Assembly (NCBI GenBank): GCA_021030915.1
Contig: JAGEMR010000106.1
Location: 38,611 to 102,610, forward strand
Direction: 5' to 3'
Length of the DNA: 64,000 nucleotides
Origin: Astrothelium macrocarpum
Lineage: Eukaryota; Ascomycota; Dothideomycetes; Trypetheliales; Trypetheliaceae
Part shown: one piece after another, positions 33,655-45,531 of the stretch
How the letters are laid out: every line of letters begins with the position of its first letter
Numbering within the stretch: the first letter of the stretch is position 1
Made by a program: the position numbers and the translations under genes
The notes under the pieces: model-generated
What the model saw: only the letters and a program-made list of their open reading frames with translations
The model's database searches: none
What the model was told of the DNA's origin: nothing

Positions 33655-35893
33655 GGGAATGGGTGGAGACTTGTAAATACGATGGGGCCGAAAGCGCATT
33701 TATAGGACTGGCGGTGACTTAGGGAGCCATCGACTTTGGAATTGGCGGTAACCATTGTTTTCGGGCTGGTTAGGGTTTTGCAAGGCGTTTGCGGAGGGTA
33801 TCAGATACCTCACCTCTCATGCCTAGGCGGTTCCACTTCGCTTGTGAAGTATGTTTTCGTATATGAACAAGCACTGGCTGAACCAGGGCGTTGAATGTGT
33901 ACTGGATACACAGATGTCTACGAATTCCTTTTCTGTCACACAATCTCAATGTACAAACAGGCAAAGCATGGCCATTATTCTAATTCAAAGAATTCACAAC
34001 TAACGAGCAAAAGAGATGCGACGATGTTTGAGATTACTGTCCATACCAGCTAATTTGGAGAGGGTTTGGACTGCCAGTCTATACCAAAAAGAGCCAGTCC
34101 CATCTCATTTGCTCCACCCAGCACAACGCCAACTTGACGTCCTCCTTCATCAGTGCATAGCCTCCCATGTCAAGGAATCGGTATTGTGAGCCACACTGTG
34201 ACATATTTAACCATCCTTAGTTCCTTTAGCTCTTTTCAGAACAGCAAATGACTCGTACGTCGCCACTACCATCTCAGCTTTCACGCCTATGCCGAATCCT
34301 TTGTAGTGCGACAGAGGACACATCGTATTCAAGGATTATGGATAAGGTGGCATTCAGGGTAAGCAAGCGTATTACGGCGCAAACGGAGAGACTTCAGTGC
34401 GTGACTGCTCCAAAAAGTAAATTTATTAGATTTGTCTGACTCGGGATATCCTGCTTCGCCCGGATGTGACTAGATCCGATCTGGGTCATCATTTCCGACC
34501 ACAAAAAACGTTAATAAATTGTCACTCATGGCTAAAATCTACATTGCAAAAGACGGTTCGTCTTATCAAGAGCGACCAACTCTACTTTCAAGACGTTCTT
34601 TATGCGGGATACTCCGAAGCATCTGTGGTGTAGACTAACGCAACATGATTTTAACGAGATCACAGTGCGTCATGCATCCCGCATATGCAAGGTGCCTTCC
34701 AGATGTTTAGAGCGTGCATATCGGTGTAGCAGATGTGGAGTACAAACTGTGCCGTAAAACAGGTGGAGACTGTTGCTTGTGCAGCATCAAGATGGCGACG
34801 GTGTTGATGGAACCAACAGCTCTTTCATGCAAAATGCTGACAGAATTTGTAGGATTTATCAGCAATGCTTGAGATGGTGTGAAGCTTGCCATCTCTTCGG
34901 ATGGGGGTCTTTTGGAGCCACACAAGAAGTTTGATTCGAAGACAACATTGATTATTTTTTTTGAAAATACGAGCATCATTTCATATACAGCCGTGGTGTT
35001 GAATAGAATAAGATGCGAGCAAGCATAATGAATAATTGCAGGCCCAGCTTCCTCTTTCGTTGAATGGTCATTGATTGCTACGACAAGAATGCTGTGGGCC
35101 TCGAAAAAAATGAGCTGTAGATGCTTGTAAGAGACCCCTAACAAGAATTAGCGGTGTCTCTATTGAGGCATGTTCAAATAGCTGGTGACCGTTAATTGAC
35201 GCCTTGGTCGCTTTAGGAGTTTGTCGACTCTGTGGAACCACTACTGCATGCAGAGAGTTCCCATTGAAACCAAAGGCTTCCTTCCCTCTTGCTGCCAGTG
35301 GACGGCAACAATCATTACAGATACCTTACCTTCAGGCCTTCCGTCATCAAAGTATGCCCATCGTGATGTATATGATTGGGTTCGTTCTTCGAAAACGGAA
35401 CATATTCGGCATGAAATTCAGATTCCTACACGACACGACGCTCTGAAGGTCTGGCTCCCCCTGAGAGGGGGCCTTCTATATTGCTTACCCTGTGTCCCCA
35501 ATCCAATCCTCATCAAGCCCAGCAAATATGACTGTGAAAAACTCAGCCTCAGCATCGGAAAGATATGTCAGACCCAAAGTAAAAGTTGGATAGAATATTA
35601 GATGTTGACATACATTATGGGCTAAGACCAGACGTTTTGGGGCCCGAAATCATTGAGGCTGCTTTTCGGGGGAAGGATGAGCCTTGAGAACGTTGTATTC
35701 CCGCCCCAGGCTAGATTTCGTAGTTTTGTTAATCTATTTTATGGCACAAAGGCTTGAAATAAGGTCCAGGCCATGTTCCGTAAAACTCATTCCATTACAA
35801 AGCTTTACATTCTTTGCTTGGATCTGTTAAACGGCGCGCAATGACACTGGCGTTCCGAATTTCTGTTTTGAATGATCGGAATAAAAATTCGGG
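33655..35893. other. Gene-poor region, no supported gene
   Basis: About 2.2 kb with scattered short frames (for example 34707-35144 minus, 35221-35601 plus) that show no domain, signal peptide or credible splicing partner. Confidence 0.45.
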
Positions 35894-36560
35894 TCAAGAT
35901 GACAGGTCAGGTTTAGGCGCTCCGTGTTTTCGGATATCAGTTGCTATGGCTCCTTTATCACTTTCACTAATGCCTTTTTCCTTGAAAATCCTCTCGGCCA
36001 GTTCCATACTCTTCTTTTCGACTTGCGATTCGCCCGAATATTCCACGAAAAAGATGTTAAGGAGGGCGTAGCTCAACTCGTACTCTTCGATACTCAGGTC
36101 TCGAATTCGGCGCAAAAGGTCGATAGCATCTTCGTCATTATCCTCCATGCTCTTAAAGTACGCCTTTGCTTCCCCTAGAAGATGTTGCCATTGCAGAACA
36201 GACGTATCTTTACTCTGCTTCTTGACTGCCTTGTATGCAGGATCTTCGGATTTGAAATCAGCACTAATCTTGACGTAGATGTCAAACAGGTGGTTGATCG
36301 GGTCCTGCCTAAAGGTCTTTCATCGCCGTAACGACGCCATCCGATGGCTAGCAGTTCATACTGTCGACCCAATCTCCCAAATAATTCATTATGACCACGT
36401 CCCAGCCTTGTTCTTAAAATGAGTCAGGCAAATAATCGCCGATAATGGTGCTTCTGAGATTTTCTTCGTGGAGCTCTTTTGTGATGTTTGGGCTCGAGGA
36501 TTCCACTATGACCTCGTTCGTGCCTTTGGACTGATCACCGAGGCTACGAAGCTCATTGCA
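35894..36560 (-). pseudogene. Arginyl-tRNA synthetase relic
   Basis: Pieces of one class I arginyl-tRNA synthetase lie in order on the minus strand but in shifting frames. Near 36530-36420 is VIVESSSPNITKEL with LRSTIIGDYL, aligning to the catalytic HIGH-motif region, but the motif reads HEEN and the frame ends at a stop at 36414-36416. Next, in another frame, is GWDVVIMNYLGDW (about 36408-36370). Then, shifted again, RQYELLAIGWRRYGDERPL. Then, shifted again, DPINHLFDIYVKISADF, open to RDLSIEEYELSYALLNIFF, EYSGESQV and KEKGI before a stop at 35894. The first exons and everything after KEKGI are missing. With several frameshifts, a damaged active-site motif and both ends lost, it cannot make a working enzyme. 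It is presumably a decayed duplicate of the essential gene elsewhere. Confidence 0.85.
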
Positions 36561-38397
36561 TTGGTTAGAGCCATGTTTCCCATGAAAGGTAAGTTTTTGC
36601 TTTGGCACTGGGGAAGTCAGAGCTTAGAGACTAAAATGCAAGTGAAGGCATATCGCGTCAAATGAGAGTGGTTAGGGAGGATAATTTCTGGGCAATTCTC
36701 TTGCATCAGCTGGAAGGATCGAGAGTTCTGGTCACGCTGAACCTGACTTTGGAAGTCCATTGGGAAGCCAATTTTGCTGGAGAAGTGCCTTTCACGCCCG
36801 GGAAAGGTACGGCCAATATCGAGTCTCCCTTGTCAATTGTACTAGTTCATGACAGAGCCGGACATGTCTTGTTGTTGTCTACGCCCGTTACAACTGAAAT
36901 TTATTCGGCGATTGCGAGAAGAAAGATATCTACAGGCTTTTGCGTGATAGAAAGGCGTCGTTGCAGATGTCGTGACGATCACTAAGAATAATACCTTTGT
37001 CCACTTTAGTAGTCAGCTGGTTGCCATTGGTGACAGCCATGGCCCACAAGTGAAGATGCGTTGCCGTCTCCGATGTTGCGTCTGATGAGTAAATCCAACA
37101 TGGCTGCAACACCGCCCTACTTGACCTTAGCACATGGCACCACCAGTGTGCGTCTGAGTTGCAACCTCTGGTAAGCTACGGTGAGAGACTTTTCAATTTT
37201 ATTTCTGGAATCTCGTCCCTATAAAGATATTGCTATACACCATCAAGCTTGTTCCATGGGCTTCTAAAGTCGCTTCTAACAGCCGATGCAAAGCCCGACC
37301 GAAGATGATGTATGCCAGAAGGACACTATAGCTACTCAAGTCCGTCCTTACCGTACAACACTATCATGAGGTCTTTGAGATGTGGAGCATATGGCTTTGG
37401 ATAGCACGAAAGGCTGGTCTCATTTCCCAAGGCCAATCCAACCTTTGAAGTTCACGTATTTGTCGAGCATGTTCTGAACACTGCCAGCTATTGAACTGGC
37501 TTAAGCTATGCAATTTCGCTCCTTACCCTCTGAATGTTTGCTCATTGCTTCTATGATCATTTTCTCCTGGTGTCGGTTTCGTAGCTTCTTTTTGAGTGTT
37601 GATACAATCAATAGTGGTGTAAAGCTGTCAGCTTCTTCGACGACCGAGAGCTCTACTCAAGAAATTTCTCTAGAGGGTCTCCCTGATTGTTTTTGTACGA
37701 CATTGGATTACGATGTATAGTTCACTGAGGGATACATTTCAAGTCTTGTGGAAAGTCCATGGTAAGAAAGGAGAATGAGAAATAGCCTAAAGATAGCCTC
37801 TTATTGACTATCAGATCTCGGTCGTTAACTATAAGTGGGATATGAAGCTGACAGTGATGATTTTCATAGAGCATCCACTCCACGTGAGCTTTGATGATAC
37901 TGTGGGAAGAAACAAGAACTGAACAAGACCTTATCCATGGAGGTCGTGAAATCACTGATGACAAAGAAAGGTCAATAACGCAATTCGACGAGATGATTGC
38001 AGAGCAGCTTGGTACTTCATTAACCCCAGAGGCTACCTGATCACATATCTTATAGTTAGAACAGGATAGTATCCAATGTATCTCTCCGAGACAGATCTGT
38101 TTGAGAGGGCAAAAGAACGTGCAGAGCTGATTGGCCAGATTAATGTGATTCTTCATTGTTGAATAGAATCTCTAATTCTATGTGCAATTCAGATGCTACG
38201 CTTTCTCCAAATGAACCAGATCTACCCACAACCCATTTAGCAGTGACGCCACCAGCCAGAAAATGCATCCTCCAAGTCTCAACAGTGCTTCAACGCCACA
38301 TATCTCAGGCGTTCGTGCGAGAAACCCGCAACTTCGACCCAGTTCGACACAAGGCCCAAGTCTCCTCTGAATACCATGCCATCCTCGTCAGCCATTA
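36561..38397. other. Gene-poor region, possible unidentified gene debris
   Basis: No intact gene. Protein-like fragments broken by stops occur on both strands (for example around 37330-37500 minus and 37800-38160), which suggests decayed coding DNA, but I cannot assign them to a family. Confidence 0.4.
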
Positions 38398-39460
38398 CTA
38401 CGACGAATACAGTCTCGGCATCGTCGCCACCGACTTCGGCTCAATGAACAACGCCTCCGCCGAACACAGCTTCTGCCCGTCCGCCACCTTCCTCACCCTC
38501 ACCCCACCAACCTCTTCCTCTTCCTCCAGCACTTCCCCAGCCGTCTCGATCCACCCCTCCACCCACGCCTTCCGCCCTTCCACCTTGATCGTCTTCGCGC
38601 GCAGTACCACCACCTGGCCCGCCTTGCACGGCTTCAGATATTTGATGCTCAGATTCGCCGTGAAGCCGACCTGGTGGGGTAGCGCGGGGAAACAGCACCG
38701 TGCGAGGCCCTCGTCGAGGAGCGTCGCGAGCAGCCCGCCGTGTATGATGCCTGGGTGTCCGCATAGCCCATAGCCGACGTACTGTAGCGAGATTAGACCC
38801 GTTCCACCGGGCTCTGTGAAGTTGAGGGGTGGCACGACGATCTTGTCGTCTCCCATTAGCGTGCCGGCTGTGAGGTTGTTGGGGCGTGCCGCAGGCGGGA
38901 TTTTCATGTGCGGTCGAGACTCGGTGTAGTGGGGATCGGCTCGTAGGGCTTGGGCGAGAGGGTGGTTTAAGAGGAGGGCGTTGATGGTCTCGGCGGAGGG
39001 AGTTGGGGGTTCGTAGAGTTCGAGAGACTCGGCATCTGTAGGGGGGTGTATGAGTCCATTGACGGTGGACACGACGGGGGCGGTGGCCATGATGAAGCCC
39101 AGGGAGGTAGATATGAGAGCGAGGGCGAGGAAGCGAGCGGTACGGTTCAGAAACGAGGGTGGACGAGGAGAATGTGAGCTTTCTTCCGGGTTGGGTGAAG
39201 ATGACGAGGATGAAGATGTGTCTACGTCATTTTTCAGCGTCACAACGGTTGTAGCTCTCCTACCTTTGCTAAAGTGTTTTACCTGCTTGGGAAGTGTATA
39301 CACGGTGAGAGTAGGGCAATCGACGCGTCGCCGGTATCTGTCTTTGGGAGTCCAGGCTTTTAAGGAAGGAGGGAGCACAAGTCCTTCTCCGTTGGACTAT
39401 ACCATAATTCCGAATGAACGCCGAGCTAGCGGCTTTGTATCGTGATCCAGCCACGGGCAT
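38398..39460 (-). CDS. Hotdog-fold thioesterase-superfamily protein, probably mitochondrial
   Basis: Two exons, 39460-39283 and 39221-38398, with a 61-bp intron (GTAAAA...GTAG). The product is 333 aa. The upstream exon was chosen because the long open frame has no ATG before residue 96, while the exon at 39460 supplies a good start and an Arg/Ser/Ala-rich presequence (MPVAGSRYKAASSAFIRNYG). A Ser run and a hydrophobic helix (RFLALALISTSLGFIM) follow, so it may be anchored in the inner membrane. The thioesterase core is GHPGIIHGGLLATLLDEGLA then FTANLSIKYLKPCKAGQVVV, the PaaI/THEM4-like hotdog signature with the HGG loop. The substrate is presumably an acyl-CoA, length unknown. Its 3' end lies in a gene-poor zone. 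Confidence 0.85.
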
Positions 39461-39881
39461 TGGGATTATCGCAAGTTCATCTCAGCTGTGGACCCGTTTA
39501 CCGCAAAATCTTCATGGCTACACGCAAAATCGCTATCGGTCAGAGCCGATGTCGTTGAGCCTCGGCTCGCGGGCGTCGATCTTCCGCTCTCCCGGCCCCA
39601 TTTCGCAATAGCTTTTCGAGCATTAACGCGATAAACGTAGAAGATACAACACAACAGAGGATCCACTCTCATCGCAAGGTCTTGTTTAAGTCAAAGAGCG
39701 GGAAACCGGGAACTCATATAGTCGACGTCTCAATTAAATTTATCAATTCCGATCGCCTCAACTATAGAACTGTTTACCAGTTTAGCGCCACCGCAAATCA
39801 ACACCCAATTGAAGCATTCCATGTCTTGGTATTTTCGCCTCAGTCCATTCTACGTCTCTGGGCACCAGATCTTTGATTGGC

Positions 39882-41610
39882 CTACGCTTCCTCCTCAACA
39901 GGAGCTTCCTCGTCATACTCCTCTTCTCCCTCAGACACAGATGCCTCCTGGTACTGCTGGTATTCTGAGACCAAATCGTTCATGTTGCTCTCAGCCTCAG
40001 TGAATTCCATTTCGTCCATGCCTTCGCCGGTATACCAGTGCAAGAAAGCCTTGCGCCTAAACATGGCCGTGAATTGGTCGCCAACACGCTTGAAGAGCTC
40101 CTGAATAGAGGTAGAGTTCCCCACAAAGGTGGATGACATCTTCAGACCACGAGGAGGAATGGAGCAGAGAGCAGTCTGGACATTGTTGGGGATCCATTCG
40201 ACGAAGTAGGAGGTGTTCTTGTTCTGCACGTTGCGAACCTGGTCTTCAACCTCCTTCATGGACACTTTACCACGGAAGATGGCAGAGCAAGTCAAATAGC
40301 GGCCGTTCCGGAAGTCAGAAGCGGCCATCATGTTCTTAGGATCGAACATTTGTTGGGTAAGTTCAGGAACTGAGACAGCCCGGAACGCGTGAGCGCCACG
40401 GCCAGTGAGAGGCGCGAAGCCAACCATAAAGAAGTGGAGACGGGGGAAGGGCACCATGTTCACAGCAAGCTTTCGTAAGTCAGAGTTGAGCTGGCCAGGG
40501 AATCGCAGACAGGTGGTCACTCCGGACATGACGGCCGAAACGAGGTGATTCAAGTCACCATAAGAAGGATTGTTAAGCTTAAGTGTCCTCATGCAGATAT
40601 CGTAAAGAGCCTGGAAATGATAGTCAGTACACACAGCCTGCGTGACTGGACGTCCGACTTGCCTCGTTATCAATGCAGAAGGTCTCGTCTGAGTTTTCGA
40701 CGAGCTGGTGGACGGACAGGGTGGCATTATAGGGTTCGACGACAGTATCGGAAACTTTGGGAGAGGGAACAACAGAGAAGGTAGCCATCATACGGTCTGG
40801 GAACTCCTCACGAATCTTGGAGATCAAGAGCGTGCCCATGCCAGCTCCAGTACCACCACCAAGAGAGTGGGTGATTTGAAATCCCTGAAGACAGTCACAG
40901 CCTTCAGCTTCGCGACGAACAACATCCAACACATTGTCTACTAGCTCAGCGCCCTCAGTGTAATGGCCCTTTGCCCAGTTGTTGCCAGCGCCAGATTGTC
41001 CAAAGACAAAGTTGTCTGGACGGAAAAGTTGGCCGAATGGACCAGCACGAACGGCGTCCATAGTACCGGGTTCGAGGTCGACCAGAACAGCACGAGGGAC
41101 ATACTTGTTGCCCGCACCCTGGTCCAAATCAGCATGTCAGGCAACACAGCTGCTGGGGGAGTGGCGAACCTCATTAAAGTACACATTCATTCGCTCAAGC
41201 TGGAGATCGGAAGTACCGGCGTATCTAACGAGTCATGAGCACAATAGACAACTATTGAATATGAAAAGGCATGCAAGCTTACACGCCAGAACCGTCCAGT
41301 CCATGTTCGCCAGAAATAATTTGCCTATCGCGACTATGAGCCAATCCGAATGCTGTGTTGACAGGGGTCAACAAACCAAAAGGCAGCACCAATTTGGTTA
41401 CCCTATGACAGTCAACTTTAGGAAACGCGAAGCATGAAGACTTTGACTTACGCATTGGCCGGTCTGGAGGTGAACCTGTGGTGAGAAAAAGCGTTAGCAA
41501 AAAAAAGTTGATCGAAAACACTGCGTAGCAGTTTGAGTACGCGGGGCAGAAAGGGGAGACGCGTGAACACAAGGCAGCAGCAAAATGGTAGCACGTACGA
41601 TTTCGCGCAT
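39882..41610 (-). CDS. Beta-tubulin
   Basis: Seven exons: 41610-41599, 41475-41452, 41402-41377, 41324-41283, 41224-41170, 41118-40663 and 40610-39882. The product is 447 aa, the standard length. It starts MREIVHLQTGQC (the MREI autoregulation tetrapeptide), contains the GTP-binding loop GGGTGAGMG (residues 140-148), and ends in an acidic tail EEEYDEEAPVEEEA. Four of the introns crowd the first 160 coding bases, the usual fungal arrangement. Intron 6 (40662-40611) uses a GC donor (GCAAGT); only this choice yields the invariant NEALYDIC. Intron 5 uses a weak GTTCGC donor, giving NEGAGNKY where NEASGNKY is usual. Benzimidazole-target residues are sensitive-type: His6, Tyr50, Phe167, Glu198, Phe200. 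Confidence 0.97.
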
Positions 41611-41981
41611 GATTGTTGGTTGATTCTGATGAATTGGAAGAATGAATTATGGTATGGAAAAGGGAGCAAGTGTCGACAGGCAGTCTTCCTTGCTCAATAG
41701 TGTGTAGATGGAAGAGGGAAGGTTGGAGTGGGGAGGTGGTGACAGCGGTAAGGGATTTGTTGTGGGTAGAAAATGGCGAGTGCCGCGAACACACCCGCCT
41801 TCCCCGTTCTGGGCCCCGTCACAGTCTTCACAGTTTACGCTTTATGAAAACAGATTTGCTCTTTCTTTCTCCTGATAGATAATGGCTGAAAGCGCCGTCT
41901 TTGTCTATAGTTGTCTACGGTCTAATTTCTCGTCGAAATCATCACGGTGCAGAAAAATCCTCAGATGACCATCATCGTTCT

Positions 41982-43130
41982 CTATGTCGTCTTCTTTGCA
42001 AAGCCATTCCCATAACCATTCGCAGACCCACTCGCGTTGTCGCGCCGGACAATCAGTGGAAGAGATGTCAGCGATCGTGGCCACTGCAATTCGTATTCAT
42101 CTTGTTTCCCGTTCAGACAATGTCTTAACCAAATGCCCCAGGTAATATAAAAATACGCGCCAATTCCGGTCATGATGTGCCTGCCACAATTATTAGTTGA
42201 AAATAATCGAATCATGAAACCTGAAGGGGTTCGTATAACCCACCACCAGCCGTGTCCTTCCAGCAAGATACCCCAGGGAAGGCCAATCTCACGCCTCAAC
42301 CTGCGAAGGTCGGAGCAATAGATATTATCCAAATTCCAAATGGCAAAGCCACCAAGGAAGATGCTCAGCCCATATGCAATCATAGTCCACATGTTGCTTA
42401 ATATCTTCAAATCTCGTTTATCCTGTCGTTCTCGTTCTGCCGGCAATATCGTTTTCCCTTCTCTGGCCTGTTGTAGCTCTCGCTCTTTGGCCTTGTATGA
42501 CGGTCTGATATTCACCTCCATCACGTACATGCTCCTGAAGAGAACAATCGCCGTAAGAATTGCGTATGCGTTCTGGTGGAATCGTGGATCCTGGAGGTAA
42601 TGATAGTAGCCCGTGATTGATAGAGCCAAGGTGATGAGGAACAGTCCGAGGACAAGGGCATATTGTTGCGTGCGACCATAAGAAAAGGTGGCGTAGCACA
42701 TTAAGCATGTGGTGTAGATCATGGATAGTTCGTCCACCAGCTGCATCGGATCTATCGCCCTTTAGCTCCAAAAGTCATTTGTGAAGGCGCGTATGCGTAC
42801 ACTTGAGGCTTGCGTGAAACATGAAGCTACCCGATCCAACCACAAAGTATCCGATGAATGTAATTAGGAAGATTCTATCATGATCGTTTCTAATACAATT
42901 GAAGACGCCTTTGAATGCGCAGAACATGAACAGAAGATTCGTAAGGGTATTCACGATCTCGGCGGCATAAATAGTAGCATAATAGTCCTTGGAGAGCATT
43001 CAGCGTAGCTCGGATGGTGCATCTCAAAAAAAGCTCAACAAACCTCTTCGCACCAATTCAAGGTGGAGGTAACCGGAGACCAATACCCATCCTGTGACGG
43101 AGGATACGGTATCGAGGGTAGCCAAGACAT
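41982..43130 (-). CDS. Alkaline ceramidase (YPC1/YDC1 family)
   Basis: Four exons: 43130-43044, 42987-42801, 42751-42244 and 42180-41982. Introns are 56, 49 and 63 bp. The product is 326 aa. It is a multipass ER/Golgi membrane protein with about seven hydrophobic segments. Family marks are WSPVTSTLNWCEE-DYYATIYAAEIVNTLTN at the N-terminus, SFMFHASLKYPMQLVDELSMIY and the C-terminal EGHGWWHIMTGIGAYFYI, whose histidines and the Ser/His of the HASL segment form the zinc site of the family. It hydrolyses (dihydro/phyto)ceramide to long-chain base and fatty acid. The third intron is in frame without a stop; splicing it restores the GHGWWHIMTG motif exactly. Start at MSWLPSIPYPP agrees with family length. 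Confidence 0.93.
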
Positions 43131-43506
43131 TGAAGCGTTTAGCTACTTTCGAAGGCTTCTGTTTGAGGTTACGAAACCCCAGGAGCTCGGAAGTGGGCGG
43201 CGTCAGCTTGCAGCTTTATCATTTACGCCCGGTGAAGGCGGTAAGGCCGGTCATGCTGATGTAAGAAAGCAGCATAAGATTGAGTAGTAAAAAGTAATGA
43301 GCATCCCAGCAGACACGTGTGTACAGGTTCACATTCTCCCTTGCTTTATGCCTAGTTAGGTGTGTCTATCCCCCGTGCGGAAATGATTGGAGCGAGCCTG
43401 GTGCAGCTCCCCCCACCTTAAAAGATCTGGCAAGGGACTTGGACAATTTCACTCGCCAATCACCCGATTGCTTCCTCTCTTTGTGCAAACGTCAAAAAAC
43501 GCAAAC
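43131..43506. promoter_or_regulatory. Bidirectional promoter, ceramidase / prefoldin 1
   Basis: 376 bp between divergent start codons; no clear TATA element. Confidence 0.45.
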
Positions 43507-43970
43507 ATGTCCATACCAAATGAGGCCTTGCAGAAGGTAGTAAATGGCTGACGCTTCTCGAATCGGTATTGATTGCTTTCCAGCTCCTGCAAGAAATCGA
43601 ACAAAAGGCTACACAATCGCAACAACAAATCAACATAGTAAAAGCTCAGATTGCATCAAAAAATCGCGAAAGCCGCATGGTGCAGTTGACGCTAAATGAA
43701 ATCGATTCACTGCCAGATGAGACCAAGGTCTATGAGGGCGTGGGAAAGATGTAAGTCTCCGCACATACCTGGGGGCGTTCATGATTAGTATTTAATTACT
43801 ATAGGTTTGTAATGACTCCGTCGAATGATCTGAAAGGCAAATTGACAGCCGAAAATGCGGAGCTCAAGTCTGACACAACGAATCTTGAGAAGAAACTCCA
43901 TTACCTAGAGACGACGTACAAGAACAGTCGAGAACACATTGAGCAACTATTCAAGACCGGGCAGCCTTAG
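43507..43970 (+). CDS. Prefoldin subunit 1
   Basis: Three exons: 43507-43536 (MSIPNEALQK), 43584-43750 and 43805-43970. Introns are 47 and 54 bp. The product is 120 aa. It has the beta-type prefoldin plan: an N-terminal coiled coil (LLQEIEQKATQSQQQINIVK), a short beta-hairpin core (PDETKVYEGVGKMFVMTPSN) and a C-terminal coiled coil ending EHIEQLFKTG. Prefoldin is a hexameric cytosolic chaperone that passes nascent actin and tubulin to the CCT chaperonin. The length is right for Pfd1. The 47-bp first intron is among the shortest in the window. Confidence 0.93.
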
Positions 43971-45531
43971 ACAGCAAGGCAGGAAATGCAGGCAGCCTTC
44001 GAACCTTGCATCGCTGTGCATGCAGTCAATACTCAAGCAACGCAGACGTCTCACCAATCTGCAAAGCGAAATCCAGCCTTTCTTGACGCTTACGACTGAG
44101 TTGTGACTCACAGCAGTATGCGCGATACTTGCAATTTTTTCTTCATTTATTGTGTGGCCAATGATGATAAATGTCATGAGGAGGCAGCACCCATAGTGAT
44201 TAGGCATGCTTGAAGGCGCAGGATGAGCATCGCCACATGACTAAACATGTGCTGTGCAATAATCAAGCAATCGCGCACAGAGCACAAGAAACTGCCTGTA
44301 GTCCATTTGCGTAACTCTAGACCGGACCGCAGTGGCGGACCTTTCCACTGTCCCGCACTTGTGGTTCGCTGGCTTTGAAGCGCCGGCAATGCATCAAAAT
44401 TACCGCGTTAGCAATCCTCCTCTGTTTCAATGTTGCCTCAGATCAAGAATTCCTAGCAGACCCCAGCGAATAAATCATCTACCCAGCAATACTTTTTAAT
44501 GCTTTTCGGCCCAGGGTAGCCGAATTTCCGCCTTGATTTTCTATATTTGGCGGCCTGAAATCGGTGCTGAAACCCAGGTTACCGCGACAGGACCAAAATA
44601 GGCTGATGGCCTTCGGCTGTTCCCATGCACTGAACAGACACCGGTCTGTGAGCCTTCCATCCGCTCTCACTAGCAAAACCGCTACGCTAGTATTCCACTC
44701 TTTGTTATCAGCCTACCGCTATAGTGGCGCCTGTTCGCAAATCTTTCGCCCTAGTGCTCCAAAGCTTCAAGTGCGCCAACATCATGCCTCGTCTAGCGAC
44801 AATTGGAAATGAAATCTCTGGCTATCCAACAGCCGAAGAGCAGTCGGCGCCTTTCTGCTTTCTTAGCATAGCTGGCTACCGCCCCCAAAGCCACCCGAGA
44901 ATGATGGCGCTACTGCAAGCCAGTATGATGTGGAGATGCCAGCTAATAGGGCAGCCACTAGAGCTGCACCGGAGGGCGCACTTGGATGATGCCCATGAGC
45001 GCCGTGGTTTGCTACAAGAGCCGCAGCTGGCTGAGATAAAGGCCGCGGGACCACCCATCTGAGTGTGGGCACGCGATTCATCCTGTGTCGCCTTCGTTAC
45101 GGTCAGGCTGGAAGCCTTGTGTCCGGAGCATCATAAGTGTCTTCTTACCATTCTTACTCAACCTTGTAGCTCTTGCGACGCCATCTCCGTACATCGGCGC
45201 TGCGATTGAACTATATATCCACAATTTGGCCCCCACCAACCACCCTCGTCGTTTGTTCGGCGTATACATCATACCTTTGAGCCGTGATAAATCCAGCCTT
45301 GCTGCCTAGTTGCCTTTCCCCCTCAGCTGAAAATCCATCATTTTACGAACTTGGCCAAGACGTTTCGTCATCTCTGCTTTCACGTCTTTACTGTGCCGCC
45401 TGCTCCGTTAAACCGTCCCTTGCTTTCCATTCCTCTCCTTCACCTGCGCATTTCCATCCAGAGCGAGTGCGCGCACCTTGGCATCTCTCCGGCTTAGCTC
45501 TTGGCCAACTCAAAGTTGAGTGCTATCTACC
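43971..45531. other. Intergenic, about 1.56 kb
   Basis: No supported gene. A 112-codon plus frame (44724-45062) and overlapping minus frames in a GC-rich patch have no domain evidence. The right end holds the promoter/leader of the coiled-coil gene. Confidence 0.45.

Noticed and set aside
34707..35144. 145-codon minus frame
   Set aside because: No family, signal peptide or splice partner; lies in the relic zone.
35221..35601. 126-codon plus frame
   Set aside because: Protein-like in places but with no homology I can name and no start context; not enough support.
37722..38156. 144-codon minus frame
   Set aside because: Composition could be chance; the opposite strand also shows protein-like fragments, so no strand can be preferred.
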